DNA from: Methylobacterium nonmethylotrophicum
GTDB taxonomy: Bacteria > Pseudomonadota > Alphaproteobacteria > Rhizobiales > Beijerinckiaceae
Length of the DNA: 64,000 nt
Assembly (NCBI RefSeq): GCF_004745635.1
Contig: NZ_SRLB01000007.1
Location: 62,001 to 126,000 of the forward strand
Direction of reading: 5' to 3'
Made by a program: the position numbers and the translations under genes. The stretch's first letter is position 1; each line of letters starts with the position of its first letter. The notes below the pieces were generated by a model, which was given only the letters and a program-made list of their open reading frames with translations, had not been told where the DNA came from and made no database searches. This document shows, one piece after another, positions 1-9,787 of this stretch.

Positions 1-1
1 G

Positions 2-652
2 GCGCGGTCCTACCTCTGCGTCTCTGGCGGAATCGACGTGCCGGTGGTGCTCGGTTCGCGGGCGACGCAGCTGCGCGGCGCTATCGGAGGCCACCAGGGC
101 CGGTCGCTGCAGGCCGGCGACGAACTGCCCCTTGGGAGCCCAGATTTGTCTCCGCCGGTGGCCGGGACCGGGCTGGTCCCCCCGGTCGTCGCGCTGCCGC
201 TCGCGGTCGACGGCCTGCCGGCCCTGCGGGTGCTGCCGGCCGCCGAGTACGAGTGCTACAGGCCCGTCTCGCGCGCGGCGTTCTGGGGCGAGCCGTGGCG
301 GGTGACGCCGCAAAGCGACCGATACGGCTTCCGCCTCTCCGGCCCGACCCTGACGCCGCTCGAGCCTCTGGAGTTGCGCTCGCATGGGATCGTGCCGGGC
401 ACGATCCAGGTGCCGCATGGCGGTCAGCCGATCGTCCAGATGTGCGACGCCCAGCCCTCCGGCGGCTACCCGAAGATCGGCACCGTCATCGAGGCCGACC
501 TCTGGCGCCTCGCCCAGGCGCCGATCGGCGCCCGGATCCGCTTCATCGAGACCGACTGGGACGGCGCCCTCGCCGCCCGCGATGCGCTCGACGGCTGGCT
601 GTCCGCCGCCCGCCGCGCCCTGTCCTACCTCCGTGCGCGGAGCACCGCATGA
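2..652 (+). CDS. pxpC: 5-oxoprolinase subunit C (biotin-dependent carboxyltransferase / AHS2 domain), 5' end cut by window
   Basis: The reading frame is open from the first bases of the window, so the gene starts upstream; 216 C-terminal residues are visible. The first visible residues, SGGIDVPVVLGSRAT, match the conserved segment of the KipA/PxpC (AHS2, urea-amidolyase-like) family, and a second conserved stretch reads HGIVPGTIQVPHGGQP. PxpC works with PxpA and PxpB in the cytoplasm to open 5-oxoproline to glutamate using ATP. The stop overlaps the start of the next gene in an ATGA arrangement, so translation is probably coupled. pxpB would be expected just upstream of the window. The family call is firm; the true substrate is inferred, because some members belong to uncharacterised carboxylase-like complexes. 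Confidence 0.88.
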   Translation, partial: ARSYLCVSGGIDVPVVLGSRATQLRGAIGGHQGRSLQAGDELPLGSPDLSPPVAGTGLVPPVVALPLAVDGLPALRVLPAAEYECYRPVSRAAFWGEPWRVTPQSDRYGFRLSGPTLTPLEPLELRSHGIVPGTIQVPHGGQPIVQMCDAQPSGGYPKIGTVIEADLWRLAQAPIGARIRFIETDWDGALAARDALDGWLSAARRALSYLRARSTA

Positions 653-1053
653 CCTCGCCCCTCGCCCACATCCCCGACCTTGCCGCGTGGCTCGCCGCCT
701 CGGGGCTCGCGGAGCTCGAACTCCGGGGACCGGCCGGACATGTCCGCCTCGTGCGCGGTCGCGCGGACGCCGTGACGGCGGCCGCTCCCGCGCCGCCCGC
801 CGGGCCCGCCCGCGACGTCGTCCGATCGCCGGGCGTCGGCCATTTTCTCAGCGCCCATCCGTTGCGCCCCGAACCGCTCGTGGGTCCGGGCGACCGGATC
901 GCCGCTGGGCAGCCGGTCGGCCTCCTGCGGGTCGGTGACCTACTCGTGATCGTCACGGCGCCGGTCGCCGCGACCGTCATCCGGGTCGTCGCCCAGGAGG
1001 CCGCGCTCGTCGGCTACGGCGACTCGCTCGTCGAGATCCAGCCGGAGGGTTGA
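649..1053 (+). CDS. Biotin carboxyl carrier-like protein lacking the biotinylated lysine
   Basis: This 134-residue protein has the BCCP layout: an N-terminal segment (about 1-45), an Ala/Pro-rich linker (about 45-60), then a biotinyl/lipoyl-type domain beginning VVRSPGVGHF and ending near the C-terminus. Where a BCCP has EAMKM, this sequence reads RVGDLL, so the lysine that carries biotin is an aspartate. The start at 649 is chosen because it overlaps the pxpC stop (ATGA) and gives a normal N-terminus; a longer frame upstream would run through pxpC. It lies between pxpC and pxpA, so it is probably part of their complex. Its role is unknown: it could be structural, or a carrier that lost its prosthetic group. 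It is often annotated as acetyl-CoA carboxylase subunit, which would be misleading here. Confidence 0.8.
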   Translation: MTSPLAHIPDLAAWLAASGLAELELRGPAGHVRLVRGRADAVTAAAPAPPAGPARDVVRSPGVGHFLSAHPLRPEPLVGPGDRIAAGQPVGLLRVGDLLVIVTAPVAATVIRVVAQEAALVGYGDSLVEIQPEG

Positions 1054-1056
1054 GCG

Positions 1057-1833
1057 ATGCGGATCGACCTCAACGCCGATCTCGGCGAGGGTTACGGCCC
1101 CTGGCGCATGGGAGACGACGAGGGCCTCCTCGACGTCCTGTCCTCGGCCAACATCGCCTGCGGCTTCCATGCCGGCGATCCGCTGATCATGGAACGCACG
1201 GTCCGCCTCGCGACGGCGCGCGGCGTCGATATCGGCGCCCATGTCGGCTTCCCGGATCGGCAGGGCTTCGGCCGCCGGGTGATGCAGGTCGAGCGCGACG
1301 AGCTGTGCGCGATGGTCGTCTACCAGCTCGGCGCGCTCGCCGGAATTGCCCGGGCGCAGGGTGCGAGCATGACCCACATGAGCTTCCACGGCGCGCTCGG
1401 CAACATGGCAGCGGCCGATCCGGACCTCGCCGCGCCCCTCGTCGCGGCGGTGGCCCGCTTCGACCCCGGCCTGACCGTGCTGACCTCGCCGAGCCGGGCG
1501 ATCGAGGACGCCGCCGCCGCTCACGGCCTGCGGGTGGCCAAGACCTTCCTGGCGGACCGGGCCTGCGACCGCGACGGGCTCCTGGTGCCGCGCCGGCTCC
1601 CGGGCGCGGTGATCCACGACGAGGCGCAGGTGCTGGAGCGGGTGCGCCGGCTCCTCGCCGACGGCGTCGTCGTCACGCACGAGGGCGAGCGCCTGTCCTT
1701 GAGCCCGGACACGATCCTGGTCCACGGCGACACGCCCGGCGCCCTCGCGCTCGCCCGGGCCGTGCGCCAAGCGGTGTCGGAGGCCGGAGGGGAGATCGTG
1801 CCCCTGTCCCGCCAGGGCGCGGCGCCCGCATAA
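1057..1833 (+). CDS. pxpA: 5-oxoprolinase subunit A (LamB/YcsF family)
   Basis: The 258-residue product is full length for the family. It begins MRIDLNADLGEGYG, the family's N-terminal signature, followed by the SANIACGFHAGDP motif at about residues 29-41 and the GAHVGFPD segment at about 60-67. It is the cytoplasmic subunit that acts with PxpB and PxpC in ATP-dependent hydrolysis of 5-oxoproline to glutamate. The start lies 3 bases after the preceding stop, in the same operon. 5-oxoproline forms spontaneously from glutamine or glutamate, so the complex can be housekeeping repair. Here the linked transporter and aminotransferase suggest catabolic use instead; that part is inference. Confidence 0.92.
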   Translation: MRIDLNADLGEGYGPWRMGDDEGLLDVLSSANIACGFHAGDPLIMERTVRLATARGVDIGAHVGFPDRQGFGRRVMQVERDELCAMVVYQLGALAGIARAQGASMTHMSFHGALGNMAAADPDLAAPLVAAVARFDPGLTVLTSPSRAIEDAAAAHGLRVAKTFLADRACDRDGLLVPRRLPGAVIHDEAQVLERVRRLLADGVVVTHEGERLSLSPDTILVHGDTPGALALARAVRQAVSEAGGEIVPLSRQGAAPA

Positions 1834-1917
1834 CATCGTCTTATCGCGGCACAGACAATCCGTCTTTCCCAAGCGGCAACCCCGTCCCTTAACGTTCGTC
1901 ATCGTCACGGATCTGCC

Positions 1918-2670
1918 ATGCCGTTCTCCGATTACACAAAAGCTCTCGTGACCGGCGCCTCGGGCGGCATCGGCGCGGCAATCGTCGAGCGCTTCCGCCG
2001 CGAGGGGCTCGAGGTCCACGCCGTCGCCCGCAGCCGGGAGCCGCTGGAGGCGCTCGCCGCCCGGACCAACTGCGTGCCGCACGTCATCGACGTGACCGAT
2101 ACCGCCGCGCTCGCCGAACTGGCAGCCAAGGTGCCGTTCGACATCCTGGTCAACAATGCCGGCGTCGATACGCCCCGCAAGCTTCTCGACGCGCGGGAGG
2201 CCGACATCGACCTGCTCGTCGACGTGAACCTGCGGGCGGTGCTTCACCTGTGCCGGCTGATCGTGCCGGGCATGGCGGCGCGCGACCGCGGCCACGTGAT
2301 CAACGTCTCGTCGATCGCCGGGAACTACAACTTCGGCGGCAACTCGACCTATCACGCCACCAAGGCGGCGGTGGCGATGCTGTCGAACCAGCTGCGCCTC
2401 GACACCTTCGGGCGCCGGGTGCGGGTGACCGAGATCTGCCCCGGCCGCGTCGCCACCGACATCTTCGCCCATGTCCACGGCGACACGCCGGAGGTCCGGG
2501 CCCGCTTCATCGACGGGTTTGAACTGCCCGAGGCCGCTGACATCGCCGAGGCGGTCGCCTTCGCGGTCGCCGCACCCCGCGCGATGAATATCGGTCACAT
2601 GGAGATCACCCCGACCCTCCAGGTGATGGGCGGGCTCCAGACCGCCCGTCCCGGCGATCCGAGGACCTGA
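1918..2670 (+). CDS. Short-chain dehydrogenase/reductase (YdfG-like 3-hydroxy acid dehydrogenase type)
   Basis: A classical SDR of 250 residues. The Rossmann cofactor motif TGASGGIG is at residues 12-19, NNAG at about 79-82, and the catalytic Tyr145-x3-Lys149 follows SSIAG. The C-terminal ICPGRVATDIF stretch resembles the YdfG group, which oxidises short 3-hydroxy acids such as serine or 3-hydroxypropionate with NADP. It sits 84 bases after pxpA and 4 bases before the permease genes, so it is probably co-transcribed. No strong ribosome binding site is visible before ATG 1918. The fold and cofactor class are certain; the substrate is not known. Confidence 0.9.
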   Translation: MPFSDYTKALVTGASGGIGAAIVERFRREGLEVHAVARSREPLEALAARTNCVPHVIDVTDTAALAELAAKVPFDILVNNAGVDTPRKLLDAREADIDLLVDVNLRAVLHLCRLIVPGMAARDRGHVINVSSIAGNYNFGGNSTYHATKAAVAMLSNQLRLDTFGRRVRVTEICPGRVATDIFAHVHGDTPEVRARFIDGFELPEAADIAEAVAFAVAAPRAMNIGHMEITPTLQVMGGLQTARPGDPRT

Positions 2671-2674
2671 CGCC

Positions 2675-3376
2675 GTGCACGGGTTCGACCTCCTCGCCGT
2701 CCTGTCCAACCCGGATTTCGCCGGGATGCTGTGGAGCGGCGCGCTGGTGACCCTCGTGGTCGCGGCGGGCTCGTGGTGCCTCGCGATGGGGCTCGCCCTC
2801 GTGCTGCTCTCGTTACGCCTCGCGCCCGGCCGGATCGGCGACCGGGTGGTTGCCGCCTACGTCTCCTACCACCGCAACGTGCCGACGCTGGTGCAGCTGA
2901 TGCTGTGGTACTTCGGCATCGCGAGCCTGCTGCCGGACCCGGTCCAGACCTGGCTCAACGACCACGGCGCCGAGGCGGTCTACGGCGTCGTCGGCCTCGG
3001 CCTGTGCCAGGCCGCCTATTTCAGCGAGGACCTCCGCTCGGGCCTGCGCGCGGTGGCGACCGGCCAGATGGAGGCCGCGCGGGCCCTCGGCCACGGCTTC
3101 GTCGGCGCCTTGCGCCACGTGCTGATGCCCCAGGCCATCCGCAATGCGCTGCCCGCCCTCGTCAATCACTCGGTCTCTCTGTTCAAGAACAGCTCGCTCG
3201 CCATGGCGATCGGCGTCTCGGAGCTGACCCACGCGGTCAAGGAGGTCGAGAACCTGAGCTTCCGCACCTTCGAGACCTACCTGATCGCCACAATCGCCTA
3301 CCTCGCCGTCTCGCTTGTCATCATGGGCATCGGCGCCGCGCTGCAATGGCGCGGGCAGGTCATGGGGGCACGCTGA
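2675..3376 (+). CDS. Polar amino-acid ABC transporter permease (HisM/GlnP family), first subunit
   Basis: A 233-residue inner-membrane protein with about five hydrophobic segments. The permease EAA loop is visible as [13 protein letters not shown]...LPQAIRNALP around residues 130-160. The start is a GTG at 2675, four bases after the SDR stop. It pairs with the next permease (3379) and the ATPase (4125) to form a complete PAAT-type importer. Substrate class follows from the family (polar amino acids or their derivatives); the exact ligand cannot be read from the sequence. Confidence 0.92.
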   Translation: MHGFDLLAVLSNPDFAGMLWSGALVTLVVAAGSWCLAMGLALVLLSLRLAPGRIGDRVVAAYVSYHRNVPTLVQLMLWYFGIASLLPDPVQTWLNDHGAEAVYGVVGLGLCQAAYFSEDLRSGLRAVATGQMEAARALGHGFVGALRHVLMPQAIRNALPALVNHSVSLFKNSSLAMAIGVSELTHAVKEVENLSFRTFETYLIATIAYLAVSLVIMGIGAALQWRGQVMGAR

Positions 3377-3378
3377 CG

Positions 3379-4124
3379 ATGATCGGCGACATTCTCACGA
3401 TCCTGCGCGACAACTGGCTGCTGCTCCTCATCGGCCAGTACCCGAACGGGCCGCTCGGGGGCTTTGCCGCCACCCTGATCCTCTCGGCGCTCTCGATCGC
3501 GCTGGCCTTCCCGCTGAGCGTGCTGATCGCGCTCGCCCGGCTGTCGCGCAATCCGCTGCTGCTGTGGCCCTCGTCGGCGCTAGTCTATCTCGCCCGCGGC
3601 GTGCCGCTCTTGATGCTGATCCTGTGGGTCTACTTCATGGTGCCGCTGCTCCTCGGCGCCAATGTCCCGGGCTTCGTCACCATGCTGGTGACCCTGGTCA
3701 TGTATGAAGGCGCTTTCTTGAGCGAGGTGGTGCGTGGCGGCATCGTCGCGCTCGGGCGCGGCCAGATGGAGGCCGCCCGCGCGCTCGGCCACTCCTACCC
3801 GCAGGCGCTCCTCTACGTCGTCCTGCCGCAGGCGCTCTACAACGTCATCCCGAGCCTGATCAGCCAGTTCGTTTCGACCATCAAGGAGACGACCCTCGGC
3901 TACGTTATCAACGTGCCGGAGCTGACCTTCGCGGCCAACCAGATCAACAACCAGATCCTGACGCAGCCGTTCCAGGTCTTCTTCCTGCTCGCGGTCATCT
4001 ACTACGCCGTGTGCTGGACGTTGACGGCCCTCGCGGTCCGGCTCGAGCGGCGCATCGCCCGCCGCCGCGCCGGCCCGGCCAGTGCCCCCGCGCCGCTCCC
4101 CGTCCGCCAACTCACGGCCGAGCC

Positions 4125-4128
<4 letters not shown>
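3379..4128 (+). CDS. Polar amino-acid ABC transporter permease, second subunit
   Basis: A 249-residue inner-membrane permease paralogous to its upstream neighbour. The EAA loop reads [13 protein letters not shown] followed by [17 protein letters not shown] 3379 lies 2 bases after the stop of the first permease; an upstream extension of this frame exists but runs through the other gene in a Pro/Arg-rich translation and is rejected. The stop overlaps the ATPase start (ATGA at 4125). Two different permeases in a row indicate a heterodimeric membrane channel. Confidence 0.92.
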
Positions 4129-4889
<761 letters not shown>

Positions 4890-4942
4890 ACCTTCGCCAA
4901 ATAGATCCTCGCCCAGCAGATTTTCGCAAGGAGAAGCCCCCG

Positions 4943-5791
4943 ATGCGATCGAAGACCCTCGCCATGAGCGCCACGGCGCTGCTGGGCACCGCCCTGCTCG
5001 TAGCGGCCGCTCCGGCACGCGCCGATCAGCTCGCCGACATCATGGCCCGCGGGGAGCTGCGCTGCGGCACCTTCGCCGACGTGCCGCCCTTCGCGGCCCC
5101 CGACCCGAAGACCCGCGAGATGGTCGGGTTCGACGTCGATCTGTGCCGCGACGTCGCCAAACGCTGGGGCGTGAAGGCGGCGATCACGCCGCTCTCGGTC
5201 GAGGCCCGCGTGCCCGAGGTGAAGCTCGGCCGCGTCGACCTTACCATCGCCAACCTCGCCTACACGCTGGGCCGCGCCGAGCAGATCCAGTTCTCGGATC
5301 CCTACTACCTCGCCAAGGAGATGCTGGCCGTGAAGGCGAGCGACCCGGCGACCACCAAGGCGGAGTTCAAGGGCAAGCGCCTGTCCTCGACCAAGGGCTC
5401 GACCTCCGAGCTGGCGATCCGCATGAACGGCTCCGAGCCGCTGACCTTCCAGGATACCGGCTCGGCCTTCATGGCGGTGCAGCAGAACAAGTCGCTCGGC
5501 ATGGTCGCCAACACCATGACGATTACCAAGCTCGTCAACGAATCGCAGACCCGCGGCGTCAAGCTCAAGATGATCGACGAGCCGATGGTCTACCAGCCGA
5601 TCGGCGTCGGCATGAAGAAGGGCGAGCCGGCTTTGCTCGCCAAGGTCAATGAGACCCTGCGGGCGATGGATGCCGCGGGCGAGATCGACGCGGCCTGGAA
5701 GAAATGGCTCGGCCCCGACACCGAGTTCAAGCTGACACGCACCGAGAAGGTGACGCCGCTCGCAGAGCTGAAATTCGAGCCGATCCCCTAA
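4943..5791 (+). CDS. Amino-acid ABC transporter periplasmic substrate-binding protein
   Basis: A 282-residue solute-binding protein of the SBP_bac_3 family. A Sec signal peptide occupies about residues 1-26, with cleavage likely after APARA. The mature protein has GELRCGTFADVPPF and VGFDVDLCRDVAKR, typical of the N-terminal lobe of amino-acid binding proteins, and DLTIANLAYTLGRAE in the ligand cleft region. A good AAGGAG ribosome site lies about 10 bases before ATG 4943; the earlier in-frame extension would remove the signal peptide from the N-terminus. It delivers the ligand to the 2675-4889 transporter. Ligand identity is unknown. Confidence 0.93.
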   Translation: MRSKTLAMSATALLGTALLVAAAPARADQLADIMARGELRCGTFADVPPFAAPDPKTREMVGFDVDLCRDVAKRWGVKAAITPLSVEARVPEVKLGRVDLTIANLAYTLGRAEQIQFSDPYYLAKEMLAVKASDPATTKAEFKGKRLSSTKGSTSELAIRMNGSEPLTFQDTGSAFMAVQQNKSLGMVANTMTITKLVNESQTRGVKLKMIDEPMVYQPIGVGMKKGEPALLAKVNETLRAMDAAGEIDAAWKKWLGPDTEFKLTRTEKVTPLAELKFEPIP

Positions 5792-5817
5792 GTGCCTCCC
5801 TCGTGCAAGGACGTCCC

Positions 5818-7020
5818 ATGATCCGCACAGCTGACCGCTTGGCGAACGTCACGCTCTCCGCCTCCGCCGCGATGACCGACAAGGCGCGCGAGCTGCGCCA
5901 GCAGGGCATCGCGGTCGTCAGCCTGTCGTCGGGCGAGCCCGACTTCCCGACGCCGCCCCACGCGATCGAGGCGGCCCACAAGGCCGCCCTCGACGGGGAC
6001 ACCAAATATCCACCGCTCGGCGGCACGCCGGCCCTCAAGGCCGCGATCCAGCGCAAGTTCAAGCGGGACAACGATCTCGACTACGCGCTCGACGAGATCC
6101 TGGTCGCCAATGGTGGCAAGCAGATCATCTTCGATGCCATCCTAGCGACCTGCAATCCCGGCGACGAGGTCGTGATCCCGGCGCCGGGTTGGATCACCTA
6201 CGCCGACATCGTCGCCCTTGCGGGCGCCAGGCCGGTGCCGGTGGCCTGCCCCGAGAACAACCGGTTCAAGCTCCGCCCGGAGGATCTGGACGCGGCGATC
6301 ACCCCGCGCACCCGCTGGGTCATCCTCAACTTCCCGAACAATCCCACTGGGGCGGCCTGCAACGCCGCCGAGATGCGGGCCCTCGCCGGGGTCATCGAGC
6401 GTCACCCGCAGGTGCTCGTCCTGACCGACGACATCTACGAGCACCTCGTCTACGACGACTTCACCTTCTGTACCCTGGCGCAGGTGGCGCCGCACTTGAA
6501 GGAGCGGGTGCTCACGGTCAACGGCGCCTCGAAGGCCTATGCGATGACGGGCTGGCGCGTCGGCTATTGCGGCGGCCCGCGAGGCTTGATCGCGCCGATG
6601 AGCAACATCCAGCTCCAGTCGACCGGTGGTATCACGACAGTGTCGCAGGCGGCCGCGGTCGCAGTCCTCGACGGGCCGCAGGATGTCCTGATGGAGCGGG
6701 CCGCGCTCTACGGCGAGCGGCGAAACCGCGTCGTCGCCATGCTCAACGCAATCCCGGGCATCCGCTGCCACACGCCCAACGGGGCGTTCTATGTCTTTCC
6801 GAACATCGCAGACTGCCTTGGCCGCACCACATCCGGCGGGCGCCGGATCAATAGCGATGCAGACTTTGTGGCCGCGCTCCTCACCGAGGCGCACGTGGCG
6901 GCGGTGCCGGGCGGTGCCTATGGGATGAGTCCGTACGTCCGGCTGTCCTACGCGACCGACATGGACACCCTGGTCGAAGGCTGCCGGCGCATCGAGGCAT
7001 TCTGCCGTGACCTGACCTAA
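5818..7020 (+). CDS. PLP-dependent aminotransferase, class I/II (aspartate aminotransferase-like)
   Basis: A 400-residue fold-type I aminotransferase. Motifs include SSGEPDFPTP near the N-terminus, NFPNNPTGA in the middle, the Asp/Tyr pair in TDDIYEHLVYD, and the PLP-binding lysine in NGASKAYAMTGWRVG. Length and motifs match the alphaproteobacterial aspartate/prephenate aminotransferase group. ATG 5818 is 26 bases after the binding-protein stop, so it probably ends the operon. In this context it may remove nitrogen from the imported amino acid. The exact donor and acceptor are not determinable. Confidence 0.92.
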   Translation: MIRTADRLANVTLSASAAMTDKARELRQQGIAVVSLSSGEPDFPTPPHAIEAAHKAALDGDTKYPPLGGTPALKAAIQRKFKRDNDLDYALDEILVANGGKQIIFDAILATCNPGDEVVIPAPGWITYADIVALAGARPVPVACPENNRFKLRPEDLDAAITPRTRWVILNFPNNPTGAACNAAEMRALAGVIERHPQVLVLTDDIYEHLVYDDFTFCTLAQVAPHLKERVLTVNGASKAYAMTGWRVGYCGGPRGLIAPMSNIQLQSTGGITTVSQAAAVAVLDGPQDVLMERAALYGERRNRVVAMLNAIPGIRCHTPNGAFYVFPNIADCLGRTTSGGRRINSDADFVAALLTEAHVAAVPGGAYGMSPYVRLSYATDMDTLVEGCRRIEAFCRDLT

Positions 7021-7985
7021 AGCCCTTACGGGCCTCTGGGCATCCCCAGCCGCTACGTCGGCGCATTCCGTCGCAGACAGTATTTTCGGAAAAATCCTGA
7101 ACTGGATCATCTCCCGGCGAAGCGAACTCCGATTCGTCGAAGATTCTGCTACAAAATCAATGACCTGGATCAGCATCCGATAACAGGGCGGTCGGGCTCC
7201 GCCATGACATCGAGTTTCGGCTGGCGTCGTTATTCAGAGGGCCGCTCGCCACTCTCAACCGGACATTTTTTGTCGGCGTCATGGATGTCTGCTGGGGGTC
7301 GTTGTCTGCCGGACCCTCTTATCGTCTTCGGCCCCCTCCCCTACCCCGGCAGGTATCCGGCCGCTGTCCGCAGAACCGTGACCATGTCGCGGCGAAACAG
7401 GAGCATGCATCCGACGCAGTCCTTCGTAGGCTTCGGCCGAAACGCCCGCATGATGTCGGAGGCCACGCCTCGGTTCGATCGGCTTCGCGCCACAACCGGC
7501 CTTTTGCACCTGGCCAGGAAGCAGACCTTCGGTGCTGTGCCCAGCTGAGTCGTGCAGATTGTTGATCGGCAGGCATTCTCATGTCCGCGTCGGAGCTTAT
7601 GCCGGGGCTCGCTCACGGTGCCGGCTGTGGCCGGAGCCGTGCTTCCAACCCGACGATATTGCTCTGGGCCCGCGATACCCGGGAATCGATGAAGCGGCGG
7701 TTCAGGGTGTCGGAGACCGTAGACGCGCTAGACAACGCTTTGCGTGGTAACGCCGGTCGCCGTCTCCTGCCCACTCACCCCAGGATCGACCCATGAACCG
7801 CTCGACTGCCCGAGCGAGTTCTACCGCCGGCACCAGCACCGGAACGGGTCATCCCGTCAGTCTCAATCAATCTCGGATCGCATCGGGGGGCATCGGCGCT
7901 CGATCGATTTTAACCTTTTTTTACCGGCGTGAAGCTCGTGGCCCGCGTATCTCTCCGGGTAAGAGCTTCAAGCCGGTGTATCGTG
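7021..7985 (+). other. Intergenic stretch of about 965 bases with no supported gene
   Basis: Several short frames exist on both strands, but their translations are Arg/Pro-rich, overlap each other and resemble no family I know. The last about 150 bases (7860-7985) become less GC-rich, with a T-run near 7907-7921, and probably contain the promoter of the exported VOC gene. A decayed gene between 7200 and 7600 is possible but not demonstrable by eye. Confidence 0.5.
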
Positions 7986-8822
7986 ATGAGCCAACAGAGC
8001 AACGACGAGCAAGGCGGACAGCATCGCCGTGCAATCCTACAGGTTGCCGGGGCCGCTGCGGCGACAGGTCTCCTGGGAGCAAATGCAGCCTCCGGGCAGA
8101 CCGCGCGGCCGGGCGGGCGTGACGACGCTCCACTCGGCGCGCGCCTGCAAGGCGTGCAGCATTTCGGCGTCACGGTTCAGAACATGGACCGGGCTTTCGC
8201 CTTCTACACCGAGGTTCTCGGCGGAACCGAAGTCATGCGGGATGGCGACTTCAAGGGGGCGCCGGTCCATTACACGCTGATGGCCGACCAGGAGATCGTG
8301 GCCCGCGAGCGCCGCGTCGATCCTCGCACCATCGGCGTTCCGGACCTGAAGGGCGGCGCCCAGCGGCTCGATGTCCGCTTCGTCCAGTTCGAGAACGTCG
8401 TCATCGAACTCCTGCAGTATCGCGATGCCGCGCAGCCGACGGGCAGCGGCGACAGCTGGGCCGAGCCGCGCGACCACATGAGCCCGGCCTACCCGCGCTC
8501 GATGCACATCTGCTTCTACGTCCGCGACGATGTGAACTTCGACACGTTCATCGCCGATCTTGAGGCCGAGTGTGCCCGCCGCGGCATGACGCAGGTCAGG
8601 GCGAACCGCACCGTGGCCGTACATTCCGAACAGGAGCGCCGCGCGGCACCGCGGGAAACCAATACGATCAAGATCCACGAAGGTCCGTCGAACGGCTGGT
8701 CGATCGTCTACTGCAAGGGGCCCGAGGGCGAGCAGCTCGAATTTGTCCAGGTGCTCGGCCCCGTGAAGAAGACGTTCGCCGACGCAGCCGAAGCGCGCCG
8801 AGCGGCGACGAACCGGGGCTGA
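7986..8822 (+). CDS. Tat-exported VOC (glyoxalase/dioxygenase) family protein
   Basis: The 278-residue product starts with a twin-arginine leader: HRRAILQVAGAAAATG at about residues 13-28, then a hydrophobic stretch ending near ANAASG. The mature part is a vicinal-oxygen-chelate domain: GVQHFGVTVQNMDRAFAFYTEVLG near residues 55-80, a second metal-ligand His in MHICFYVRDD, and a terminal Glu in GEQLEFVQVLG. ATG 7986 is preferred because it gives the Tat leader at the N-terminus; an in-frame start at 7929 would bury it. VOC enzymes are usually cytoplasmic, so export is unusual. It lies upstream of the exported paoABC oxidoreductase. The substrate is unknown. Confidence 0.85.
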   Translation: MSQQSNDEQGGQHRRAILQVAGAAAATGLLGANAASGQTARPGGRDDAPLGARLQGVQHFGVTVQNMDRAFAFYTEVLGGTEVMRDGDFKGAPVHYTLMADQEIVARERRVDPRTIGVPDLKGGAQRLDVRFVQFENVVIELLQYRDAAQPTGSGDSWAEPRDHMSPAYPRSMHICFYVRDDVNFDTFIADLEAECARRGMTQVRANRTVAVHSEQERRAAPRETNTIKIHEGPSNGWSIVYCKGPEGEQLEFVQVLGPVKKTFADAAEARRAATNRG

Positions 8823-9160
8823 GGGCGGAGGCCGATGAGGCAAGCTGAAAAACGAGAGTAGCCCAGGCTCGTTCGAGCTGCCCCCGAGAACCCGACTTGC
8901 TCCATCCAGGCAGGTCGGTCGGACGGAATTGTCGTCGCCTGAGAAGTCTTCGCATATGCAAGTGACGGCAAGGCACACGGTCCGCAAGCTTAGGCCCTGG
9001 TTCGCCGGGGCTCCGGAGCGCACTCCGGCGACGTGAAGATCGTGATGATGCGCGAACGCGAGGCCTTGGATTCGTGAGAGGGGCCGAGCCCGAACTCTAC
9101 CAATTCAGCCGTGCGGCTCGGCCATCGCGCCAGCGTCGATCGATGAGGAAGGGATCTTCG
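8823..9160 (+). other. Intergenic stretch of about 340 bases before paoA
   Basis: No gene is supported. It separates the exported VOC gene from paoA and presumably contains the paoABC promoter. A GAGGAAGGG ribosome site at about 9145-9153 serves paoA. No clear terminator or operator palindrome was recognised. Confidence 0.5.
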
Positions 9161-9787
9161 ATGAGTCTTCCCCTGTCACACGAGATCAGCCGGCGGGAGG
9201 TCGTGACCGCGGCGGCAGTCGGCGTTGCGGCTGCGGGTCTGCCTCCGGCAGTCGGCGGACAGGCGGCAGGTTCGTCCGGGTCGCTTCCCCTATCCCTCAC
9301 GGTCAACGGCGAGCATCGGCGTCTTGACCTCGACACCCGCGTGACGCTGCTCGACGCCCTGCGCGAGCACCTGCACCTCACGGGCACCAAGAAGGGCTGC
9401 GATCACGGCCATTGCGGCGCCTGCACGGTGCTGGTGAACGGGGTCCGTATCAACGCCTGCCTCAGCCTCGCGGCCATGCACGACGGGGACGAGGTGACGA
9501 CGATCGAGGGCTTCGGCCGGCCGGACCGGCTGCATCCGATGCAGGCGGCGTTCATCGCCCACGACGCCTTCCAGTGCGGCTACTGCACGCCGGGCCAGAT
9601 CTGCTCGGCGGTGGCGGTCCTCGCCGAGATCGAGGCGGGCGTGCCAAGTCATGCCACCGGCGACCTCGCGGCGCCGATGACCCTGAGCAGCGGCGAGCTG
9701 CGCGAGCGCATGAGCGGCAACATCTGCCGCTGCGGCGCCTATTCCAACATCGCCGATGCCGTGGTCGACGTGGCGGGGAGGCCCTGA
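9161..9787 (+). CDS. paoA: Aldehyde oxidoreductase, Tat-exported [2Fe-2S] subunit
   Basis: A 208-residue iron-sulfur subunit of the xanthine-dehydrogenase superfamily. It begins with a twin-arginine leader ([17 protein letters not shown]), which in PaoA-type enzymes exports the whole folded heterotrimer to the periplasm. The plant-type cluster ligands are in [15 protein letters not shown] plus a later Cys, and the second cluster uses CGYCTPGQ and CRCGAYSN. Start 9161 is favoured by a GAGGAAGGG site 7 bases upstream; an ATG at 9143 is the alternative. Its stop overlaps paoB (TGATG). Electrons flow from the molybdenum site in PaoC through these clusters to FAD in PaoB. Confidence 0.93.
   Translation: MSLPLSHEISRREVVTAAAVGVAAAGLPPAVGGQAAGSSGSLPLSLTVNGEHRRLDLDTRVTLLDALREHLHLTGTKKGCDHGHCGACTVLVNGVRINACLSLAAMHDGDEVTTIEGFGRPDRLHPMQAAFIAHDAFQCGYCTPGQICSAVAVLAEIEAGVPSHATGDLAAPMTLSSGELRERMSGNICRCGAYSNIADAVVDVAGRP

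Noticed and set aside
940..2709. Long open frame on the minus strand across pxpA and the SDR gene
   Set aside because: Translation is His/Arg/Gly-rich and lacks any family motif; it is the GC-bias shadow of the plus-strand operon.
7200..7620. Overlapping short frames in the 7-8 kb gap
   Set aside because: No family resemblance, several phases and both strands equally open; treated as non-coding.
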